Positions 57,834-64,000 of a stretch of DNA of 64,000 nucleotides are shown piece after piece. Source of the DNA: Massariosphaeria phaeospora (lineage: Eukaryota; Ascomycota; Dothideomycetes; Pleosporales); assembly GCA_011032825.1 (NCBI GenBank), contig JAADJZ010000011.1, positions 1,208,501 through 1,272,500 of the forward strand, read 5' to 3'. Made by a program: the position numbers and the translations under genes. Each line of letters begins with the position of its first letter. Position 1 is the first letter of the stretch. A model generated the notes under the pieces. The model saw only the letters and a list, made by a program, of their open reading frames with translations, did not search any database and was not told the origin of the DNA.

Positions 57834-59677
57834 ACGTGTTTCATTAGTAAGTCAGCTACCTTAGTAAGTCGGCTACTAAACACCGGCGCAGCGACTGCGC
57901 GGCAACAACACGTAATGTTTCAACAACACAACGCGCAAAGTACCTATACTAAAGGCGATATATATATTGCTATTTCTAATATTCAATCTAAGCAGATTCA
58001 AAGCAAAAGGCGCGCTGCTGCAGTCTACAAAGTCCTTCGATCAACGATTTAAAACCAACGCGCTAAGAAACGCCCTCGACGCAACTGCGAGCCGAAATCA
58101 AAGCGCTTTACAAAACTAGAAAAGGAAGCGATTGTGCAGCGTATACTCAACAAATTCTTACGAGGTCTACTGCTCTCGAAGGCACACATACAAGATATAG
58201 CAGATAGACTACTAAAAGAGCGCAGATGCAACTCTACTAGCAAGTGCTAGGTTGATAGGTTTATCAAGCGTACTTCTAAGCTGCGAACGCGATAGAGCTG
58301 TTTGTACAATCGCTAGCGAGCTGCCTGCGAAGACCTAGCGGTTATCGAGCCCTAGTTCAGCCTAGTTCAATTGGTAAAAGCGAAGTACGGTATCCTTAAT
58401 AAGAATACCTAGAACTTTGATAAATTAGGCTTTTTAATAGGCAAGATTACGTTTTAGCTCGTAGTAACAGGCTTAGATAAGCCTAAAAAAGCAAAGAAAC
58501 TACAGCCTAGCGATCGCGAATAGACTACTTTGATACAAGCTGTCAGCGCGACGAGGAAGCGCATCTTACTCTTTATTATTTTCGCTAGCAAGGTTCTAAT
58601 CTCTACTTGGTTTGAGCTAGGAATACTACGCAACTAGGTTATTCAAGTTAGTCTAAATAGCTAGACGAGCAACGATTTTAAAGTTAACTAGCTTAAACAC
58701 TTTAATACGCATGCAAAGTCTGTAAGAGCGTACAGGCTACTTATTATTAACAGCTACAAGAGCTATTGCTCGCTTGCTTTCTAGGACTACTGCAAAGAGA
58801 ACAAGATTATTGCTTTCTGCATGCTATCTTACTTATCGCACTTGCTGCAGCTTCTCAACGTCGCTTGCTTCGCGCCGCTAAAGCGCTTTTATAGCGATAG
58901 TATCTTAGCCTTAGCGCGCAACTACATCTACTACATTAGCAAAGAAACTTTCTTACTAGCCTTTAAAGCTGCCTATGAGCATACATTTACTAAGGAAAAC
59001 GCTCGCGCAGAGTTTAGAAGCGCTAGATTAGTTTTATTTGACCTAGATGCAGTGTTATCGAAGCTTGATGTAAAGTTGCGCACGCTAACTTCGCTACAGC
59101 GCGACGACGCCGCATGGAAAGCGAAAACGCTGCGCAACGCAAAAGAGCTAGAAGCTTAGACTACGCTTATTTGACAGAGGATGCAAAAGCGCTTAAGTTC
59201 TTTAGCGAGCTCTCTTAACGAGCAGGTACAACAGCTAAGTAAAAGCGCGCAGCAGATAGCGCATAATATAGTGTTGCTGCAGAAAAAACAGGCGCGTATG
59301 CGAAGCGCAATTAAAGAGCTTACAAAGCGCAAAACCTGTAAAAGGCAATACGTACAAGTTAAAAAAACTCTAACAGTTAGTAAAGTATCTGACTTAATTG
59401 CTGCAAAGGAGGGTAGTAGTCGTGAGAACGGCGAGACGCCTGCGAAGAGAGTGCGCGCAGAAAAGCGCTGCGGCCGTTGCAGCGAGATTGAGCATAATTC
59501 CCGCACCTGTAAAGTAGAAATAGAGAATGTAGATAGTAGTACTGCTTCTAAATAATATTATTCTATTGCGTATAGTATAGTAATTTGTTGTGGTATTGCA
59601 CTACGTCGCTGCGCGTGCGCGACGCTAGGGTTTAGTAGCCAACTCACTAAAGTAGCTAACTTACTAATAAAACACGT
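57834..59677 (+). mobile_element. pogo-type transposon, copy B (1,844 bp)
   Basis: TA at both sides (57832-57833 and 59678-59679). Same TIR and same length as copy A, opposite orientation. The two copies differ by scattered transitions and no net indel: feature positions map one to one when reversed. Confidence 0.9.
57952..59555 (+). pseudogene. pogo transposase of copy B, inactivated
   Basis: Readable parts in order: EKEAIVQRILNKFLRGLL (about 58120), VKAKYGILNKNT and NFDKLGFLIGKI (first catalytic Asp kept, about 58413), LLIINSYKSY (about 58740, where related elements have LILDGHES, so the second catalytic Asp is now Asn), HLLQLLNVACFAPLKR (58840-58890) and the C-terminal knuckle CGRCSEIEHNSRTC (about 59470-59512). 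TAG stops lie between. The start is approximate. Confidence 0.82.
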
Positions 59678-60970
59678 TACAGAACATAAAGGCGAAGCAC
59701 AGCATTGTCAACAAAAATACTTACAATTTTAACAAAACTAGGTTTATAATAAGCATAATATTAACTAAAGTAGTAGTAACGAGTAGCAACTGTTGAGAAC
59801 AGCAAAAAGTAGTTTAGCTAAGTAATCGAAAGTAGATAACAGTTATTTAAAGCATTAACGCAATAGAGTAAGCAATTCTACTTTTTGTTATTTTTGCAAG
59901 CAAGCACTACTTTTTTGCTAAGTACAAAAAAAACTTTTTGCTAAAGAACTAGCTTATTGCTGTTTCTAAAAACAGCTAGACAATTAATAAGCTTAGTTTC
60001 TAGTAGTTAAAGCACTTTAACGAGCACACAAAGAGAAAAACTATTAGCACTAGTTGTTTACTTATTATTAATAGTTACGAAAGCTACAAATCGCTTAAGT
60101 TCTAGCAGTACTATAAAAAAAACAAAATAATTACTTTTTGCATGCTTTTTTATTTATTGCACCTACTATAGCTACTTAATGTAAGCTATTTTTTGCTATT
60201 AAAAACAGCGTATAGGCGCTAAGCTAAAGGTTTAATACGCAATTAAATTAACTATATTACTAAACTCGAGTTTTTGCTGTGCTTTAAAAGCGCTTTTAAC
60301 GTAGCTATTATAGAAAGCAACATCGAAAGCAGCTTCTAAAGCGCTAGTTTAATTTTATTTAACTTGAAAGTTGTAATATTAAAGCTTAATATATAGTTGC
60401 GTACTTTGCTAGTACCTACTATTAACAACAGCTTATAAGAGTTAAAAACACTAAGCAATACTTTAGAAATTAAGTTGCAATTAACGCTTGTAAAGCAAAA
60501 ACTTTAAAAGTATATAAATAGCTTTTTACTTTTATAGTTAGTGCTTTTAAATAGCTTGCTAAAAGCGCGTTAATAGTAGCGCATAAGCTTACGTTAGCGC
60601 AAACGCGCATTACTAAGCTTAAAGTAGCTAACAAAGCTACTACCTAACGTAAATCGCATAAAAGAAAGTAGATACAAAAGAAAAAAACCTCAACAATTGA
60701 AAAAAAAACTCGACTAACTACTTTTAAAGAGTTTAAAGCTCGTAGTAAAAAAAAAAAAAAGAAAAAAAAAAGCACGCGGTAATGCTAGCGAGCTTACTTA
60801 AAAGCGCTGTAAAAAGTGTAGCAATACTAGGTACAACGCGCGCACTTGTAAAAATAATATAAAATAGTTTAATTTACTATAAATTACTATAATTTATAGT
60901 AAAATACAGTTTGCAATAGTTTATTATTGTAAAATTACTATAATTTTTGGTAGAGTTTTAGCACGCTAAG

Positions 60971-61411
60971 GCTCTAGGCTAGCGAATAAGTATAAGTTAA
61001 GTTAAGATTAGGTCAGATCCGCACGAACTAGAAAACGAAAATCAAAATCTTTACTTTTTAATATCTTACCTAATACTATAGATATACTAATGCAAATTTA
61101 ACACGTGCTGCAGATATATAAACACAATTATATATAAAATTATTAAAGAATTCTAGCTAGTCTAGAGTATATTTCATTTATCTTTTATAGATTTAATAAA
61201 TAAAAAGCTATATTAAAGAAGCTAGACTAGCTAGAATTCTCTAATAATTTTATATATAATTGTGTTTATATATCTGCAGCACGTGTTAAATTTGCATTAG
61301 TATATCTATAGTATTAGGTAAGATATTAAAAAGTAAAGATTTTGATTTTCGTTTTCTAGTTCGTGCGGATCTGACTTAACTTTAACTTAACCTATACCTA
61401 TTCGCTAGCCT
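60971..61411. mobile_element. Palindromic MITE / foldback element with 8 bp target duplication
   Basis: Two arms of 191 bp (60975-61165 and 61222-61412) are near-perfect inverted copies around a 56 bp AT-rich loop. The few mismatches are transitions. The element is flanked by the 8 bp direct repeat ACGCTAAG (60963-60970 and 61412-61419). It has no coding capacity. The 8 bp duplication suggests hAT-type mobilisation; the superfamily is an inference. Confidence 0.82.
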
Positions 61412-61917
61412 ACGCTAAGTTGCTTGCTCGTTTAAGCTACTCGCTTGTTCTCTACGTTAATACTAAAAATATAATAAATTTACTACTTTACTACTTTACT
61501 TTTTATAATTTAAACTAGAGTAGTATATACTACTTACTTTTTACTTTTACCTACTTTAACTAGATATAAAGAGAAAATAAAAAGTAATAAAAAAGCTTTT
61601 TTAAAATTACTACTTAGTATATACGCGCGTTTAAGCTACTAAAACTTTACTATATAAAACTAGATACTATTATATAAATTAACGCCTACTATAAAAAAGC
61701 TGTAGATAAAATCTAAGCTTTAGTATTTAAATAGAGTACTTACTTAAATTAAGCTATAGCACTGCCTCTAGTACTTTGAAATAGTAGCTAGGTTATTGTT
61801 GTCGCTGAAAACAAAATAGGCATTCTTGCGATAAACTCTTAAATTTTTTAATTATAGTACGAAGTAGTTAGTAGGATAAAAGAAGCGAAGGTTTTATAGA
61901 AGTTATCTTGATGAACT
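61412..61917. other. AT-rich RIP-like sequence, nothing assigned
   Basis: Right end of the AT-rich block. No repeat partner or motif recognised in the window. Composition starts to normalise after about 61900. Confidence 0.4.
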
Positions 61918-62193
61918 ATAGTTCTAAGAGGCTTTACAAAACGAACACCTACTTAGCTTACGCTAAAAACAAATAAGGCGCTTCGCAGCAAGTTCGAGCT
62001 TTGCGAAAACTTTCTCTAGCCTGTTGGCTGTTGGTTGTCGTACGGGTTAGGCCGGGCAATCAGCGAAGCAGCCATAGAGGCAATTACGTACGAAAGCGTC
62101 GCGTTGAGCAAGTACGGGTCTTTCTTTGAAGATGGTCGGATTGACAAACTATTGAGAGAGACGAGACGAGATGAGGTAGCGGATGAAGAGTGA
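61918..62193 (+). pseudogene. C-terminal tail of an unrecognised repeat-associated ORF
   Basis: One plus-strand phase reads protein-like up to a TGA at 62191-62193 (LSYGLGRAISEAAIEAITYE, then GSFFEDGRIDKLL and RETRRDEVADEE), interrupted by TAG at 61954 and 62017, where Gln or Trp would fit. The upstream part dissolves into AT-rich sequence. I do not recognise the family. The 27 bp repeat lies 17 bp after its stop. Confidence 0.45.
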
Positions 62194-62209
62194 AGTTATT
62201 CGTTATTGG

Positions 62210-62236
62210 TGCTCTGCGAAACACCTCGTACACCCC
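62210..62236 (+). repeat. 27 bp direct repeat, right copy
   Basis: Identical to 40426-40452 and in the same orientation. It lies just beyond the AT-rich block, as the other copy lies just before it. Confidence 0.85.
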
Positions 62237-62480
62237 GAAAAGAGATTAGAGGCTCGGCTGATTATCGGGCAACCGGCAAGCCATCATGCTGCACCCAAAT
62301 TAGTACTGTAAAATATGTTTTGCCAGTCCCAGCGCTATACAAACCGTATTTGGCTACTATCGTTGTTGTTTTCTGTTCGAATCTGAGGCTCGTATTGCTC
62401 ATATTTTTGGTGTTGAGTTGCTAGCGGCAGCTAGACTAAGCGCTCGTTTTCTCCGCCTGCTTGTGCGTTATCTGAAATTA

Positions 62481-64000
62481 ATGTCTAGTTTAGTTAGCAA
62501 ACGCCCGCGCAAAACGCCCACGCTGTTCAAACAGAGCATTAATCCGCCAAATACGAAAAGGGCGAAGGTTACTAACAAGCAGGGCAAGCAACCTATCTAG
62601 GATCCGATCGAGCCGCCGCAGCGCAAACCGTTGGGCGAGATTTCTGGCAACACTCGAATCTAGTCATCTTTAGCCGCCAAATCTCTGTTTATACGCGAAT
62701 ACGATGAAGACGATAGGCCGAGCGATCCGCCGAGCGATCCAGTGCCTGAGGAGGTTAAGTTAGCGGATAACAGTGAGGGGGGTGGTACAGAGGATGAGGT
62801 TGACGATGAGGTTGCAGAGACTGCAGGCGCAGAGACTGCCTCTCAGATACCAGTTTCTCAGGCAGGATTGACTCAAGCGTTTGGCTCGCAGGTGCGCGCC
62901 CGGCTGAGCCAGCGATCGCGATCGCCGTCGTCCCAAGATGAAGTTTCTGCAGGTGCTACTGTAAATGTAAGATAGAGAGCTTCATTTGGGGATCCTGACA
63001 AAAACGGTATACCTAAAGCCAACGACAGCGAGCTTAGTTGGCCCCTCGAGATCGTGGATCGTACAAGACTGTGGCAGTGGGCCAATCGAGTGGTTGAGGA
63101 TCTCGCGCCTCGCCGAGTGAGCATTCGAAGCATATGCGCCACCGTATACCCAGCAAGGCAAAACAAGAAGAATAGGGCTGTAAAACTTATCCGCAGAGAT
63201 AATCAAATGAGCTTTGAGCGCGTCAAGCTGTTAGCTGAGCAGATCATCAAGAGTACAGGCTACAAAACTCACATAGACTTCGACCTAATCCTAACAGAGG
63301 ATACGCCACCCGGAGGCGCCTCTCAGCGAGCTCAACCTCGAGCGGGTGCAGCAGTTCGGATTCGCCCACAAATCGCCACCCAGATACAGGAGGAGGGCCT
63401 TGATCAGGCGATACAGGCAGAGGTTGCAGGTGACGGTCCTGTTGTAGGCATTAGAGATCTTTGGCAGTGCCAAAACGCTAGCTGCTGGAACAGAGGCTAC
63501 GTTTGTTGGGTGCCACAAAGCGACGTTGAGCGTTTTGAGAACCACTACCCAGCTAACGGCCATATTATCGCGATGTGGGCACGAGAGTGTCAAAACGGCC
63601 AATCTACGACGCAGGCGCCGTCCGATATCGTGAGGTTAGCGCTGCTGAAGTACAAAGATGATAGGGCAACTAAAAACAGGCGAAAACGTACTAGCGCTCG
63701 CTCGACGAGAGCTGGCAGCTTTGTGGGCAGTGATAACAGTGGCGAGAGAGGTGGCGAGAGAGGTAGCGAGAGAGGTAGCGAGAGAGATACTCTCGAGGCG
63801 CTGCAGCGAAAAGTTTTGGAGGCACAGCTACGAGATTTAGCAGCCAAATCGGCCAGTCAGTTCATGTACGCACCTCAACTGGCGCTACAGGTTTTTCTGG
63901 CGCCGCAGCCACCCGTCAACCCAAACGTGCCAGTTCGAGATCGTATACTATCAAGTAACTGGCCGCCGATCGCCTACGAGATATCACAAGAGATTCGGAT
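62481..64000 (+). pseudogene. Unrecognised repeat-type ORF with three TAG codons, runs off the window
   Basis: From ATG 62481 (MSSLVSKRPRKTPTLF) a single reading phase continues to the window edge (about 506 codons) with only three stops, all TAG (near 62598, 62661 and 62973), each where Gln or Trp would fit. Parts: a basic Lys/Arg/Pro-rich start; an acidic and Ser-rich stretch (about 62700-62970); a more folded-looking region (LWQWANRVVEDLAPRRVSIR, VKLIRRDNQMSFERVKLLAE); a Cys motif CQNASCWNRGYVC (about 63466-63504) with a nearby HYPANGHI, possibly zinc-binding; a GERGSERG repeat; and a helical end. No transposase, RT or recombinase motif seen. It resembles a mobile-element ORF hit lightly by RIP, but I cannot name it. 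Confidence 0.6.
63739..63787 (+). repeat. Short 12 bp coding repeat, four units
   Basis: Units of GGCGAGAGAGGT and AGCGAGAGAGGT type encode a GERG/SERG repeat within the unrecognised ORF. Confidence 0.7.

Larger units (their letters stand above)
57658..60880 (+). mobile_element. Older pogo-type relic, split by pogo copy B
   Basis: Left piece 57658-57833 reads (with stops) NIANFLLAKRYQD and later KYNYKKKNSKVIKNYF, the typical pogo sequence before the first catalytic motif. The right piece starts at 59678 and continues with IVNKNTYNFNKT (about 59725), LLIINSYES (about 60060), LLNVSYFLLLK and a terminal knuckle RCKKCSNTRYNARTCKN (about 60808-60860). Both halves join across copy B with the TA duplicated. 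More mutated than copies A, B and C. Its 5' end is missing, cut off at the gypsy LTR. Confidence 0.72.

Overview
The window is nuclear DNA of a filamentous ascomycete (Pezizomycotina, most likely Dothideomycetes). The evidence is short GT-AG introns in nearly every conserved gene, fungal-only families (2EXR, WSC, Hce2, GFA, Asi-type RING, Ufo1-type F-box), intergenic distances of about 0.3-2 kb, and a 20 kb AT-rich block that carries the marks of repeat-induced point mutation (RIP: C-to-T and G-to-A changes, CAG and TGG codons turned into TAG, very many TpA dinucleotides). Dothideomycetes is an inference from this combination. No species can be named.

From 1 to 40.4 kb the sequence is ordinary gene-bearing DNA. 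In order: a thioredoxin with a mitochondrial-type leader (-); a long disordered protein (-); the kinetochore protein Nuf2 (+); a large cysteine-rich secreted protein with a fresh 33-residue duplication (-); a small cysteine-rich secreted protein (+); a Ufo1-like F-box/WD40/UIM protein (-); a multi-pass membrane protein (-); a 2EXR protein with acidic tandem repeats (-); a GNAT acetyltransferase (-); isopentenyl-diphosphate isomerase (-); homocitrate synthase with ten exons, two of them micro-exons (-); a GFA/CENP-V zinc protein (-); a WSC-domain secreted protein (-); an Asi-like membrane RING ligase (+); and two paralogous Hce2/Ecp2-type secreted effector candidates (both -). The genes are independent housekeeping, sterol/lysine metabolism, ubiquitin and secretion functions; no operon-like or biosynthetic cluster is apparent. 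Exon coordinates were worked out by hand from splice consensus, reading phase and family motifs. In every spliced model the exons sum to a multiple of three.

From 40.6 to 61.4 kb is a nested transposon graveyard. A Tc1/mariner relic is split by a Fot1-type element. Next comes a Ty3/gypsy gag-pol relic interrupted by a 1,844 bp pogo element (copy A). A second gypsy element with recognisable 211-212 bp LTRs follows, and a little-mutated pogo element (C) sits inside it. After that is an older pogo relic split by copy B of the 1,844 bp element in the opposite orientation to copy A. The block ends with a 441 bp palindromic MITE bounded by an 8 bp direct repeat. TA target duplications are visible for four pogo-class insertions, so a relative insertion order can be read.

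From about 61.9 kb to the end the base composition returns towards normal. The sequence holds two pieces of repeat-associated ORFs of a family I do not recognise. One is a C-terminal tail ending at 62,193. The other is a 1.5 kb frame that runs off the window edge with only three in-frame TAG codons. A 27 bp sequence beside this tail is repeated exactly at the other edge of the AT-rich block (40,426).

The most interesting features are the Hce2 pair beside the RIP-mutated block, the doubled sub-repeats in the terminal inverted repeats of three different pogo families, the RIP boundary that falls inside an element, the MITE, and the unrecognised repeat ORFs at the right edge.
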